This document shows, piece by piece, positions 1 to 10,700 of a stretch of DNA of 43,745 nt (position 1 is the stretch's first letter; each line of letters starts with the position of its first letter). The position numbers and the translations under genes were made by a program. The notes under the pieces were generated by a model. The model saw only the letters and a program-made list of their open reading frames with translations, was not told the origin of the DNA and made no database searches. Source of the DNA: Bacteroidota bacterium (GTDB lineage: Bacteria > Bacteroidota > Bacteroidia > Chitinophagales > JADIYW01); the NCBI GenBank assembly GCA_028288625.1, contig JAQBNI010000025.1:1-43745 (forward strand). The letters run 5' to 3'.

Positions 1-978
1 CTCCCGGAACAACCTATTCAAAAAATTATTGAAATAGATTTTTCCTCTGTCGTAAATTCAGATTTTGTCAGTGGATCATCCAATATTTATATTCAGCATG
101 CAGGGTGGACTGTATATTATTATTCAATTGGAGGTTCTGGTAACATTCCGATAGGATCTACTCTATCCGACACTATCGATAATACTAAGAACTTTTTGGC
201 ATCTCAATGGGGCCAATTTTCAGTAACACGAACGGGCGATGTGATCAGGGTCGATACCTGCCCTACTTCTGGTTCTTATACTTTTCTGAATTCGTCTTAT
301 AATTTCGTATATGGTGGAATGAGTACAAGTCCTGTCGTTTCTGTTATTCAGGAATATTCCCCGGGATTTTTATCGCAACCAACTTTTATTGTCTATTCAG
401 GACAAAATATTGATACTGCTGAAGTTCTTAACAGTTGGAGTGATGGTAGCTTTTCGTCTAAATGGGGGCTTCGTTTTCCTTTAGATCTTGCAAGTTTTGC
501 CAAACAGATAGCAGCTGACATGGTCTATCACTTTGAAACAGAGTATCAACCTGATTATGCCACGCAAATCGAAGAATATTGGGTGCCTTCAAATTTCAAT
601 ACAATTGAAATGTATAATGATTATGCTTCATTAACGGAAGTTAATCAATCAAACCCCGACATATATGGCGACATTGATGGTGTATTATTATCTGAATTAA
701 TGAAAGTAGAAAACGGAACTGCATTTATCAATACTTCAGAAATAGTAGGTGTAATTTCTCAAACTGATGTTGAAGCGGGAAAGTTAATTACGCCCGGAAA
801 CAATGGCTTTGTTGTTTCCGCAGTTCCTGATGATGTTAGCGCACACCAGCATATTCCGTATTACATAGCATTAACAAGTGGGAAGCAAATAAAGGCAAGG
901 TTAATCAATCCGGATTTTTATTTATACAACATAACAGGAACCAGTTCTTCTTCATCAGGTAATTCATCAGGGGGTTAA
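1..978 (+). CDS. Unknown protein, 5'-truncated by window edge
   Basis: The reading frame is open from the first base, so the true start lies upstream and 325 residues are visible. There is a TTG codon at 196, but no reason to start there because the frame is uninterrupted before it. The visible protein is rich in Ser, Thr, Tyr and Asn, has few charged residues, shows no membrane segment, and ends in a Ser/Gly tail (GTSSSSSGNSSGG). That composition suits an exported or structural beta-rich protein such as a tail-fibre or surface protein, but I recognise no family. A glycosyltransferase gene starts one base after its stop, so the two are almost certainly co-transcribed. The Ser-rich tail would be a plausible glycosylation target (inference only). 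Confidence 0.8.
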   Translation, partial: LPEQPIQKIIEIDFSSVVNSDFVSGSSNIYIQHAGWTVYYYSIGGSGNIPIGSTLSDTIDNTKNFLASQWGQFSVTRTGDVIRVDTCPTSGSYTFLNSSYNFVYGGMSTSPVVSVIQEYSPGFLSQPTFIVYSGQNIDTAEVLNSWSDGSFSSKWGLRFPLDLASFAKQIAADMVYHFETEYQPDYATQIEEYWVPSNFNTIEMYNDYASLTEVNQSNPDIYGDIDGVLLSELMKVENGTAFINTSEIVGVISQTDVEAGKLITPGNNGFVVSAVPDDVSAHQHIPYYIALTSGKQIKARLINPDFYLYNITGTSSSSSGNSSGG

Positions 979-979
979 T

Positions 980-1570
980 ATGAAAGTAGTAATCGTAAAT
1001 CTATATAATGCTAAAAGAAGGGCAAACCATATCAATTCACAATTGAACAGGCAGTCTGTAAAACATACCTTTTTTCATGGGCTGGATAATAATCAATTTA
1101 AGCTCAGGACTCCGCATAATTGGCAAAGCAATGGATTAATTGGATGTTTTATTAGTCATATTATGGCTTGGCAAAATCATAAAAGCAGTGCTGACAAATT
1201 TATTGTATTCCTGGAGGATGATTACGTTTTACCTGAAAATTTTTCTGCTAAAGTATATGATTGTGTGCAGCAATTGCCGGAAGATTGGGACATGTCATTT
1301 TTATTCTGGTGTAAAACAGGGGACGGCAGTTCTTATCAAACAAAATATGTAAATGATACATGGCAAAAAACAAACGGAGTATGGTCAACCGCCTGTATCA
1401 TAGTAAATCCAAAAAAGATCGATAAGATCACGGAAGTGCTGAACCGTGTAGATCAGCATATTGATATATTAATTGCAGAGAAAGGATGGAATGAAGAATT
1501 GAACATTTATTTTTTAAATGAACCCATCGGATCATTAGCAAATCTAAGATCGCAAATAAATACGAATTAA
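980..1570 (+). CDS. Glycosyltransferase family 25-like protein
   Basis: This 196-residue protein resembles the GT25 (LPS/procollagen-type) glycosyltransferases. The N-terminus MKVVIVNL is the first Rossmann strand. IGCFISHIMAWQ (about residues 54-65) matches the family's GC-SH-W block, and FLEDDYVLPENF (about 77-88) carries the acidic EDD metal/nucleotide-sugar motif. WSTACIIVNPKKIDKI (about 135-150) and the following VDQHIDILI match the family's later acceptor-side blocks. At about 200 residues it is near the short end of the family. It would transfer a sugar from a nucleotide-sugar donor; donor and acceptor cannot be read from sequence. The gene begins one base after a Ser-rich protein and 17 bases before a tail-fibre-like protein, so modification of these surface proteins rather than LPS is possible (inference). 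Confidence 0.75.
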   Translation: MKVVIVNLYNAKRRANHINSQLNRQSVKHTFFHGLDNNQFKLRTPHNWQSNGLIGCFISHIMAWQNHKSSADKFIVFLEDDYVLPENFSAKVYDCVQQLPEDWDMSFLFWCKTGDGSSYQTKYVNDTWQKTNGVWSTACIIVNPKKIDKITEVLNRVDQHIDILIAEKGWNEELNIYFLNEPIGSLANLRSQINTN

Positions 1571-1587
1571 ATTTTAACAGATAAGTC

Positions 1588-3870
1588 ATGCCAACAAAAG
1601 ACAAAGCAACATTAAAATCATATTTCGAAACAGGAGATAAGCCCACTCAAAGCCAATTTGCTGATCTTATAGATAGCATGTCATTGACTACTGATATCTC
1701 TAACGGACGAACTACTTTTCCGTACTTAAAACACTCAAGCGTTACTGAAGAAGATATCGGTAAAATCATGATGGTGAATATTGATTTCCTGGTGGAAGAT
1801 CCAACAAGTCCCGACCAGGTTGAAGTGCGTGCAAAGGTTTGTAATACGGTGCCTGGTGCTCCTGGTATAAAGGGACGATATTCACTAAAATTTCCCAAGA
1901 ACCCGCTCACAGAACCTAAAAGAAAAAAAATAAATCTGTCTTTTACAGATAAAATGTCTGATGGGAATTCTTTATACCTGCATGATCCGGGCGAGGCAAA
2001 TACATTTCTTGTAAACTATACAAATGGCTCAGACGCCGGGCATCTGATCGGGGTGGGAGATAATATTTCATTAAAAGTACAAATTGATAACCTGGTGTCT
2101 GCTCTAGAATCAGATCAATGGGGTGCTTGTACAGTGGGATATGGATGGGCTGATCAGTTAAATGACCGTGGAATGAAGTTCATTGGTACCGGGCTAAATG
2201 ATGTCAGTTATTTGCGTACTGCCACCCCCCCAGGAAGAACTGGCATGGTTATCGAATTGATGGCAAATGAATATCAGAAGATTACGGGAGATAGCATTAC
2301 AGGTACTTATGGTTTTAATATAAGTGGCGAAACGGTAACAGGTGGCACATCTGGGACTACTGCAAAATCAATGGGAAACGCCGGAACCTCTCTCTTTATT
2401 TATGATGCTTCTGGTGCGTTTACACCCGGAGAAACCATTACAGGAAGTACATCCGGCGCAACAATAACCAATATTGCATCACCTGATACATTCTCTTTTG
2501 ATGTCGTTAAGGTAAGTTACAAATGGGCATATGGAATGGGAGGATCTATTCTGCATACAACCCTGCATACAGGAGATTCTATCGGCAGCCTTTCTTTCAG
2601 TTCTCATTCAGGCACGCTCACCTTTGCATCAGATAGTGGTCATACGATAGGCGATAAATGGTACCAGCTGCATGAGTTCGGCGGTATGATATTTAATATA
2701 ACGGATGCTACAGGTGCATTTACAAACAATGAACAAATAACAACCGTCGGAGGTGCTCAGGGAATTTATAAAACGAGCGCTGTTGCGGGGGTTGGACAAA
2801 TTTGTATTACAGACTCCAACAACGTCACACCGGTTTTTACAAAGGGGGATATTATCACAGGTACTAGCTCAGGCAGTGAAGCGGAGTTAGGAGATTGGGA
2901 TGATGATACGGATTATGGTGATGTCTATGTTGGGATTGAATTATTTATGGGTTCATCTTTAAAACCTAATGCCAGTTTCTATACGGATTGCGAAGTTGAT
3001 ATTACAGGATCTGCCATGTCTTCCACCGTTACTCAGGAACATACGTCACAATTGGCATATACAAATGCGACACAAGCAAAAAGTAATGCCGGTTCCAATC
3101 AAGCCCTTATATGGGGATATTCATGGGATTCAAATAATTCCTATACCAACATACTTTATTATTCCGATTTGTTTATTAATAATGACTTTGGCAGTTTTGG
3201 TTCTTCTGCTGAATTTAGTACTATGAAATTTTATCCTGATACTTCAACGTGGATAGATGCTATCGATTGGGCGTTGGATGCAAGCAGTGGCGGCGTCACC
3301 CAAGCTGGATTTTCCCGGATATTCAATAAAATAGGAACGCCTTCAATTGAAGAATTCACGATCTTTTTTACGGTAGAGACAAGAACTGTACCTACAGGCA
3401 ACTCAAGTAACATTACCATTTCTTATAACAAGATCAACGAGAATACTTTTTGGGATCTGTTTACATTGAATCAAACAGTTGCGCCTTTGGCCATAACCTT
3501 TGAACATGTTCCGGGAATGATATTAGGAATTTTAGCAAGTATAGAGGGTAGCAATGCAATAATTGACGGTGGATATATTCTTCCTGTTAAACTCTCTGAT
3601 GATGCAGTGTTGGTACTCCCATTTACGGAACAGTTAATTGGCAGCAGCGGGGTAACTTTCCTGCCTTATTTATTTGCATGGAGGAATGGCACTGTCATTG
3701 ATATTTTTGGTTTAATGCAAACACAGGGAATAGAAAATCTTGAAAACATGGGAATGTCCCTGTTTTTGGAAGCTACCTTATTGGGAGGACTATTTTCCAC
3801 TTTGAACCTGGGGCTTCCTGGTCAAAATATATACGTCAAACGTTCATCATTTTTATTTTTTGGAGACTAA
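1588..3870 (+). CDS. Tail-fibre-like protein with LKSYFETGDKPTQ tag and beta repeats
   Basis: This 760-residue protein has no signal peptide or membrane helix. Residues 1-32 hold the tag LKSYFETGDKPTQ followed by a DLIDSM segment. The same tag opens the 297-aa protein at 11318, so it may be a shared docking or trimerisation module. Four imperfect repeats of the type GxFxxGExITGxTSGxxA occur near residues 246, 273, 374 and 416; such repeats are common in phage-tail and adhesin-like beta proteins. The C-terminal third has hydrophobic stretches (PLAITFEHVPGMILGILAS near 630-650) but no clear transmembrane helix. A fibre or structural role is inferred from composition. I cannot assign a receptor or an enzymatic activity. 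Confidence 0.75.
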   Translation: MPTKDKATLKSYFETGDKPTQSQFADLIDSMSLTTDISNGRTTFPYLKHSSVTEEDIGKIMMVNIDFLVEDPTSPDQVEVRAKVCNTVPGAPGIKGRYSLKFPKNPLTEPKRKKINLSFTDKMSDGNSLYLHDPGEANTFLVNYTNGSDAGHLIGVGDNISLKVQIDNLVSALESDQWGACTVGYGWADQLNDRGMKFIGTGLNDVSYLRTATPPGRTGMVIELMANEYQKITGDSITGTYGFNISGETVTGGTSGTTAKSMGNAGTSLFIYDASGAFTPGETITGSTSGATITNIASPDTFSFDVVKVSYKWAYGMGGSILHTTLHTGDSIGSLSFSSHSGTLTFASDSGHTIGDKWYQLHEFGGMIFNITDATGAFTNNEQITTVGGAQGIYKTSAVAGVGQICITDSNNVTPVFTKGDIITGTSSGSEAELGDWDDDTDYGDVYVGIELFMGSSLKPNASFYTDCEVDITGSAMSSTVTQEHTSQLAYTNATQAKSNAGSNQALIWGYSWDSNNSYTNILYYSDLFINNDFGSFGSSAEFSTMKFYPDTSTWIDAIDWALDASSGGVTQAGFSRIFNKIGTPSIEEFTIFFTVETRTVPTGNSSNITISYNKINENTFWDLFTLNQTVAPLAITFEHVPGMILGILASIEGSNAIIDGGYILPVKLSDDAVLVLPFTEQLIGSSGVTFLPYLFAWRNGTVIDIFGLMQTQGIENLENMGMSLFLEATLLGGLFSTLNLGLPGQNIYVKRSSFLFFGD

Positions 3871-3885
3871 TTAAATAATTACACA

Positions 3886-4059
3886 ATGATATTTGAAAAG
3901 AAAATAAAAGTTGCACTCGTTAATCCAAACGGATTATTTACCAGCGCATCACCGGCCACCGGCTTTAGTTTGTCGGGAACTGAGGTAAAGGAAGTTGCAT
4001 ATACCATGGATGTGGTTAAAGCAATTAAAGATGGAATTTTAAAAAAGGTAACCGAATAG
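3886..4059 (+). CDS. Small 57-aa protein of unknown function
   Basis: An ATG frame begins 15 bases after the stop of the 760-aa gene and ends at TAG 4057-4059. The 57-residue product starts MIFEKKIKVALVNPNG, continues through a Ser/Thr/Pro-rich stretch (SASPATGFSLSGTE), and ends in an amphipathic helix-like segment (VVKAIKDGILKKVTE). It is evenly composed, has no signal peptide, and lies in the same direction as its neighbours with short gaps, as expected of a real operon member. Its position directly before the first platform paralog suggests a small accessory or structural part. I recognise no family. Confidence 0.6.
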   Translation: MIFEKKIKVALVNPNGLFTSASPATGFSLSGTEVKEVAYTMDVVKAIKDGILKKVTE

Positions 4060-4109
4060 TTTCACGAAGTTATAAAGCCCGGCGGATAAAAAAAATAAAA
4101 AATAAATAA

Positions 4110-7100
4110 ATGGAAACCAAAATTAAAAACACGCTTTTCAGGTTTACTTCATTAAGGAAGCCCGAACTAATTTCAGATGAAAAAAAAGCGTCATTCTTTA
4201 TTCGTCATCCCCGTGTAACGGAAAGCGACTTATATGCAACAACTGAAGAAGCTTTTCAAACAAAATTAGACGAGTTCGCAGCTGCAGTTGCTCCCGTTAA
4301 AGTAAAAGACAAGGATGCATTAAAAGCGTTGAATCCGGAACTATACAATTTTGGTTTTTGGCTGCTGCAGAACAGGGAGTCTATAAGTCCACAGGATTAT
4401 ATGGCCAAAATAGATGAACTCTCTTTGACAATGCAACTTTCTGATGATGACGAAGACCTTGTTTGGGATAATTTTATTTATCAAATCAGTCGCCACACGG
4501 ATGAGTCCGCAAGGGAAGCTGCAATGGTTTTATTGTATGCAAATTATATCTTTAAAGAAATTACAGTTTCAGATAGCCTGCTTCCGGGGGGAAATACTAT
4601 AAATAAAACAGAAAAAGAACTTAAAAGATGGCTGCAGGCAAGGATCGTTCGTCCCGAATATCTTGCCTTTTCTGTTCCCCCGGTTTCAGATCCGGGTACA
4701 ATGACTGGTAGTTCGTCTTTAAGCATTCAGACACAAAAACAATTTAAGGCTGCACAGGAACGCCTGATCAGCAGTATAAAAATTGCAAAGCTTCAGAATC
4801 TTCAAAAAGAATTAAAATCATCGGCAAAGAAATATAATAAAGCCGAAGCCGATAATTTCAAAGCGTATAAAACACAGTACGATTCAGATTACAGTGATTA
4901 CCTGGCGGCATTGCAGAACCCGGTGGAAAGCTTTACAGGCGAGCCGGAACCACTTCCACCACCGCCTGCATATAATTATATCCCGCTTCCACAATTAGAT
5001 ATCGATGTGTTGGAGACACAGTTGTCAACAGATAGTTTAAGCTTCTATAATGATATTAAGAGCGACGAAATTATAACCTTTAGTGATATTGACAAATTTA
5101 TAAATGACAACATAAATGCAGAAACGGAAACGATTTTTAATAATAAAACATTTTCCACTACATATAAATCTGTGGGGGGCATGTTGGTGCCTGTAACAAA
5201 CAATAACACATCGAATAGTTATACGTGCCATATTTTCCAAACCGATTTCGCTATGGGCAAACGGAGTTTTGGCATTAACATCATGTTTCCTAATAATACA
5301 CTTGCAGTTCGGTCCATTGATTATAAAATAACCGTTGGAACTGTAGTAAAAGGTCATTTAACATTTTCACCCGGCATTGGCGTTAATAATAGCGGCGTTG
5401 TTACTGGATCCTTATTTTACAGTCCGTATGGAGTGGAAGTGAGTCCTTCAGATGAAATATTATTTGAAGCTGACCTAACTACAAATGATGGAAATAAATA
5501 CACCATTTCCAAAATTATAGACCTCAATAAAAAATTAAACACAGCGACACTGGTTCCTGTAACAACGGGAACAGCAGTTGATCCTAAAGATCCCATTAAA
5601 TCTTATACAAAATACGGCATCACGCGTTTGGGTATAGCTGATTACCGCAGGGTGGAACAAACGATTTGCTGTTATGTACCCGGAGAGGTGTCACATATAG
5701 AAAACATTATGTCACGTGAGTATAAAGAACGGTCTACTAAACGGCTGCGGCGCTCAGAAACAACAGTCACTACAGAAAAATCTACAGAGACGGAAAATCT
5801 TACCGACACGACCAGCACTGACCGCAATGAAATGCACCAGGAGATGTCTAAAATGATGCAGGAATCAAAGGATTTCAATGCAAGTGCAGGAATAAAATTT
5901 GGCAAAGAAGATGGAGACGGTCCAAGTGGACATATAGATGCAGCCTTTGCATATCATAATAATAAAGAAGAATCAAACAGCCAGGCACGTACACAGGCAA
6001 GAGAACTCACTGAAAGAGCAATGGACCGTGTAGTAACCAAAGTAAGGGAGGAGCGAATTAATAAAATTATCGATGAATTCACCGAAGAAAATAAGCATGG
6101 CTATGACAACCGCGAAGGCAACAACCATATATCGGGTGTATATCGGTGGGTTGATAAAATTTATACCAATGAAATATTCAATTATGGTAAACGGCTGATG
6201 TATGAGTTTATGATTCCGGAACCGTCAAAATTCCATTTAATATACACAAATGGCGATGACCGGAAAAATAACCTCGTTAAGCCTGTAGACCCCAGGTTAG
6301 ATCCGGATCCAGCAACCAGGTTAGTAAAATTTACTGATGTAACGGCAGCTAATTACGCTAAATGGGCAAGTTTTTACAATGCTGATGTAGAAGCCCCTCC
6401 TTTTTTTACATTAAACATGGGTAAATCATATAATGGACAAGGCGGAGATGGGAAGAACAGCAACAATTTTAATGATTTCAAAATTCCGGAGGGATATAGG
6501 GTTACCGAGATCAAATGCGCATTTAATTTAAAAGTACACACTAATTTTAATGTAAGTGCATATATCATTGTTGCAGATGTCATTACCCCCACAGGATTGA
6601 GATCCTGGAACGAGGGTGATTCTGGTATGAACGCTGCAGTTACATCTTGGACTATTTCATATAGTCCGCTCATCGCATATACAAGTGAAACCATTCCTGT
6701 TTCTATCGTTACCTGGGACGTAGGTGCTTATGCATTAAATGTAAATGCAACATTTGAAAGAACAGATGAATGGATGACCAAATGGCAAGTTGCCACCTTC
6801 CACAAGATCATCCAGGCTTACGAGGATCAATTAGCCATGTATGAGCAAAAGCTGGCTGAGTTTCAATCTCAAACTGCTGAACAGAGAAGAACAAACCCAC
6901 TGTTTAACCGCGATATAGAAAACATGGTATTGAGGAAAAATTGCATTTCTTATATTTTGGGATATGATTATCTCGGAAAGAATTTTCAAGTTGGCACTAC
7001 AGTATTTGATCATAATGTATCACCGGATGCAGTTGATCCTAATGGTGTTGTAGTCACCGGCGCCCAGGCTATTTCATTAATTCAGTATGCCAGCATGGCA

Positions 7101-7673
7101 AAATTTGTCGAGCAGGCATTTGAGTGGGAGATCATGAGTTATATCTTCTACCCGTTTTATTGGGGCACCGGCAAGGACTGGGAAACTTTATATGGCGGCA
7201 ATGCAGATGATACACTCTTTGCTAAATTTATTCAAAGCGGTCTCGCACGCGTTGTAATAACTGTTCGTCCCGGTTTTGAAGATGCAGTGAATTGGTTTTT
7301 AAATACAGGTCAGATATGGAATGGAATGTCCAGTCCGCCTGTGATAGGAGATGATATGTATTTATCAATTGTTGAAGAATTGCAGGAACCTGAATATTTT
7401 GTTGAAGGCAGTTGGGAAACCCGTGTGCCAAGTACGCTCACGGTGATACAGGCAGGTGTTATCGGGTTGGATGCGTCAGGTTTGCCTTGTGAATGTAAAA
7501 GGGAATATGATGGCGATGGCAATGTAATATCCGGTTCAAAAGATGAGATTAAGCAATACAACAGTGCATTTTTAGAAAGCGGAGGTACGTCAGGTGGAGG
7601 CGTTTGGGAAATTCTCGACGAGGGAACGGAAACACCTCCTGTTTATGTTCCCCCCGGAAATCCAACTTCTTGA
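4110..7673 (+). CDS. Large platform-type protein, paralog A (1187 aa)
   Basis: This is one of three related giant proteins here (others at 7748 and 18664). Visible parts, in order: an alpha-helical N-terminal part (1-270) with a charged coiled-coil-like stretch; a Pro-rich linker (EPEPLPPPPA, about 275); a variable beta segment; a strongly conserved core from residue 498 (ADYRRVEQTICCYVPGEVSH); a Ser/Thr/Glu-rich predicted coiled coil (RRSETTVTTEKSTETEN); a conserved helical block (RINKIIDEFTEENKHGYDNR); a segment around NYGKRLMYEFMIPEP; and a C-terminal core with EWEIMSYIFYPFYWGTGKDW, ARVVITVRPGFE and WNGMSSPPVIGDD. No signal peptide, membrane helix or enzyme motif is seen. The platform name only records that it is a shared scaffold-like component found among effector genes. 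The biochemical role is unknown. Confidence 0.85.
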   Translation: METKIKNTLFRFTSLRKPELISDEKKASFFIRHPRVTESDLYATTEEAFQTKLDEFAAAVAPVKVKDKDALKALNPELYNFGFWLLQNRESISPQDYMAKIDELSLTMQLSDDDEDLVWDNFIYQISRHTDESAREAAMVLLYANYIFKEITVSDSLLPGGNTINKTEKELKRWLQARIVRPEYLAFSVPPVSDPGTMTGSSSLSIQTQKQFKAAQERLISSIKIAKLQNLQKELKSSAKKYNKAEADNFKAYKTQYDSDYSDYLAALQNPVESFTGEPEPLPPPPAYNYIPLPQLDIDVLETQLSTDSLSFYNDIKSDEIITFSDIDKFINDNINAETETIFNNKTFSTTYKSVGGMLVPVTNNNTSNSYTCHIFQTDFAMGKRSFGINIMFPNNTLAVRSIDYKITVGTVVKGHLTFSPGIGVNNSGVVTGSLFYSPYGVEVSPSDEILFEADLTTNDGNKYTISKIIDLNKKLNTATLVPVTTGTAVDPKDPIKSYTKYGITRLGIADYRRVEQTICCYVPGEVSHIENIMSREYKERSTKRLRRSETTVTTEKSTETENLTDTTSTDRNEMHQEMSKMMQESKDFNASAGIKFGKEDGDGPSGHIDAAFAYHNNKEESNSQARTQARELTERAMDRVVTKVREERINKIIDEFTEENKHGYDNREGNNHISGVYRWVDKIYTNEIFNYGKRLMYEFMIPEPSKFHLIYTNGDDRKNNLVKPVDPRLDPDPATRLVKFTDVTAANYAKWASFYNADVEAPPFFTLNMGKSYNGQGGDGKNSNNFNDFKIPEGYRVTEIKCAFNLKVHTNFNVSAYIIVADVITPTGLRSWNEGDSGMNAAVTSWTISYSPLIAYTSETIPVSIVTWDVGAYALNVNATFERTDEWMTKWQVATFHKIIQAYEDQLAMYEQKLAEFQSQTAEQRRTNPLFNRDIENMVLRKNCISYILGYDYLGKNFQVGTTVFDHNVSPDAVDPNGVVVTGAQAISLIQYASMAKFVEQAFEWEIMSYIFYPFYWGTGKDWETLYGGNADDTLFAKFIQSGLARVVITVRPGFEDAVNWFLNTGQIWNGMSSPPVIGDDMYLSIVEELQEPEYFVEGSWETRVPSTLTVIQAGVIGLDASGLPCECKREYDGDGNVISGSKDEIKQYNSAFLESGGTSGGGVWEILDEGTETPPVYVPPGNPTS

Positions 7674-7747
7674 TATTGTCTTAAGCATGCGGAATGCTCA
7701 AAAAAATTAAATAAAAAGTGTCAGTTAAAGATGCTAAAAACAAAAAA

Positions 7748-10700
7748 ATGGAAACTAAAATTAAGAACACACTTTACAGGTTCACTTCTTTCAGAAAACC
7801 TGAATTAATTTCAGATGAAAAAAAAGAATTTTTCTTTGTTCATCATCTGCGTGCGTCGGAAAGTGTATTATACGCAACAACGGAAGAAGCTTTTCAAACT
7901 AAGCTGGATGACTTTGAAGCCGTTTCCGGCAATGTAAAAGACAGAGATACACTTAAGGCATTAAATCCCGGATTATACAATTTTGGTGTCTGGTTGCTGC
8001 AGAACAGGGAATCTGTAACAGCCAGCGATTATATCATTAAAAAAGATGAATTTGGGGCAACACTTCTTGATGAAGCTCCTTCAACAACAAATGAAGATTT
8101 GGTTTGGGATAATTTCATTTACCAGATCAGCCGTCATACGGATGAAAATGCGCGGGAAGCCGCAATGGTTTTATTGTATGCAAATTATATTTTAAGCAAG
8201 ATTGCAGTAGTTTCGGGCTTACTTCCAGGCGACACAACATTAAATTTAACGGGACCTCAATTAAAAAGATTATTACAAGCCAGGATAGTGCGTCCTGAAT
8301 ATCTTGCTTTTTCTGCAACTCCTGTTTCAACTCCCGGGGGAGATAATACACTCGCTAATGAAACGCAGGAGCAGTTTGACTCGGCTTTAAAAGCGTCCGA
8401 CAGCAATTTTAATATTTCAAAGCTTAAAAAATTACAAAAAGAACTGGGTCTTGCCGCTATAAAATATTATAAAGCGGAAGACGCGCATTTAAAAGCTTAC
8501 CAGGCGCAATACAACGAGGATTACAATGATTATTTAGAGGCACTTGCAAATCCGCCTGAAGATTTAACTGCACCGGTATACAATTACACTCCTTTACAGC
8601 AATTGGATCCTGCCGTGCTCGCAGTACAGTTATCCACCCAAAGTTTCGATCTCTTCAGCCAGTTACAGAGTGAAGAAATTTTGACGTTCGGCGATATGAA
8701 TAATTTAATTGATGAAAAGGTCACCGATAACAGCAGCACTGTATTTCAAAATAAAAGTTTCGCAAAAGGATTTACAATACTCACCGGCGGGTTTGTTATC
8801 CCCAATACCGGCGGCGGTAACCCAATGAATAATTACAGTTATACAATTCAATCTAAACAAAATGCTTCCGGCAAATGGTATTTCATTCTTGCCATTAAAT
8901 TTCCCGGGACTCAAACGGTAGAAACAATTAGTTATAATGTTTCAGATGATGATGGAATAATCGAGAATTCCACTTATGCAGAATTTAATACGTACAACAC
9001 TATTTCAACAGGAATTCTTTTTGAAGATGGACTGCCGCTCACGGGATTAACGGAAGTAATTATAGACGTTCAGCTGATCTCCTCAACCGGGCGAAAATAC
9101 ACACTTTCGGAAACAGTTGTATTAGGTGATGATCCTGTACAAGGTATTTTGGAAATGGGTCCGTTACACGGACAAATAGATTTGCCTGATACAGAGGAAC
9201 CGGGTGGTGGTGGTGATCCGGGCGGCGATCCCGGGGGTGATGACGATCCGGGTGATGAAGAATCCGGCGGAGGCACAACAGAAGATACTGTTCCGTCTTA
9301 TACAAAATACGGCGTCACACGTTTGGGTATTGCCGATTACCGCAGGGTAGAGCAAACCATTTGTTGTTATGTTCCCGGCGAAGTTTCCCATATAGAAAAT
9401 GTGATGTCACGTGAGTACAAAGAAAGGTCTACTAAGCGGTTACGCCGTTCGGAGAATACATCAACCACTGAAAAATCCACCGAAACCGAAAGCCTTACAG
9501 ATACGACCAGTACTGAACGAAATGAACTGCACCAGGAAATGTCCAAGATGCAGCAGGAATCAATGGATTTTAATGCAAGCGCGGGAATTAAATATACCGC
9601 CGGGGTTACCTTCCACGCAGATGCCGCATTTTCATATCATAACAACAAAGAAGAATCCAACAGCCAGGCACGTACACAGGCAAAAGAGCTGACGGCAAGG
9701 GCAATGGATCGCGTGGTAACAAAAGTTAGGGAAGAGCGCATCAATAAAATTATTGACGAATTCACGGAAGAAAACAAGCATGGTTTTGATAACCGGGAAG
9801 GGAACAATCATATATCCGGAGTATATCGCTGGGTGGATAAAATTTATACCAATGAAATATTTAATTATGGCAAACGGCTGATGTATGAGTTCATGATCCC
9901 CGAGCCGGCAAAGTTTCACCTGTTATATTCCGCAGGTCCGCATCAAAATTTCGATCTTGTAAAACCTGTGGACCCCAGGACTGCCGGACTCGCAACTTTT
10001 AAAAATGTCGATACGATTACATATGCTACATGGGCAAGCGCATATAATGCTGATGTAGAGGCTCCTCCGAGATATTGGCTATATGTAGGTAAATCTTACA
10101 GCGGCGAAGGAGTGGATGGTAAAAGCTCTTATAATTTTAATGACTTTAAAATTCCTGAAGGATATAGGGCAGTTTCCCTGGGATGGAAATTTAATACGAA
10201 GAAAGATTACGAAGGAAATAATATGAGTGGTTGGTTAATTATTGCTAATAACAGTATTCCAATTATAAAGGCCGGCTATGACCCTTCAGGCTGGGATACT
10301 TATTATAAAGAAGACAGTTTTTCATTATCAGATTATAATGCGGAAACTATTCCTGTTTCCCTTGTTACCTGGGATGTAGGCGCTTTTGCATTGAATATAA
10401 ATGTATTATTTGTTGGTACTGATGAATTCATGATCAAATGGCAGATCGCAACTTTTAATAAGATCATTCAGGCTTATGAAGATAAATTAGCGGAATACGA
10501 GTTAAAGTTAGCAGAACTGCAATCACAGGTCATGGAAGAACGGAGAACCAACCCGCTGTTTAACCGTGATATCGAAAATATGGTATTGCGTAAAAATTGC
10601 ATCTCCTACATTTTGGGTTACGATTACCTGGGTAAAAATTTTCAGAAAAGAACAGGTGATTATTTATACCAGCACAGCATAACACCCAATGCGGTTAATG

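Noticed and set aside
5037-5357. 106-codon minus-strand frame inside platform paralog A
   Set aside because: It lies wholly within the conserved plus-strand gene and has no counterpart in paralog B.
9060-9391. Minus-strand frames opposite the Gly/Asp linker of platform paralog B
   Set aside because: They are Pro/Ser/His-rich mirror images of GGT/GAT/CCG repeats in a well-supported plus-strand gene that is collinear with its paralog.
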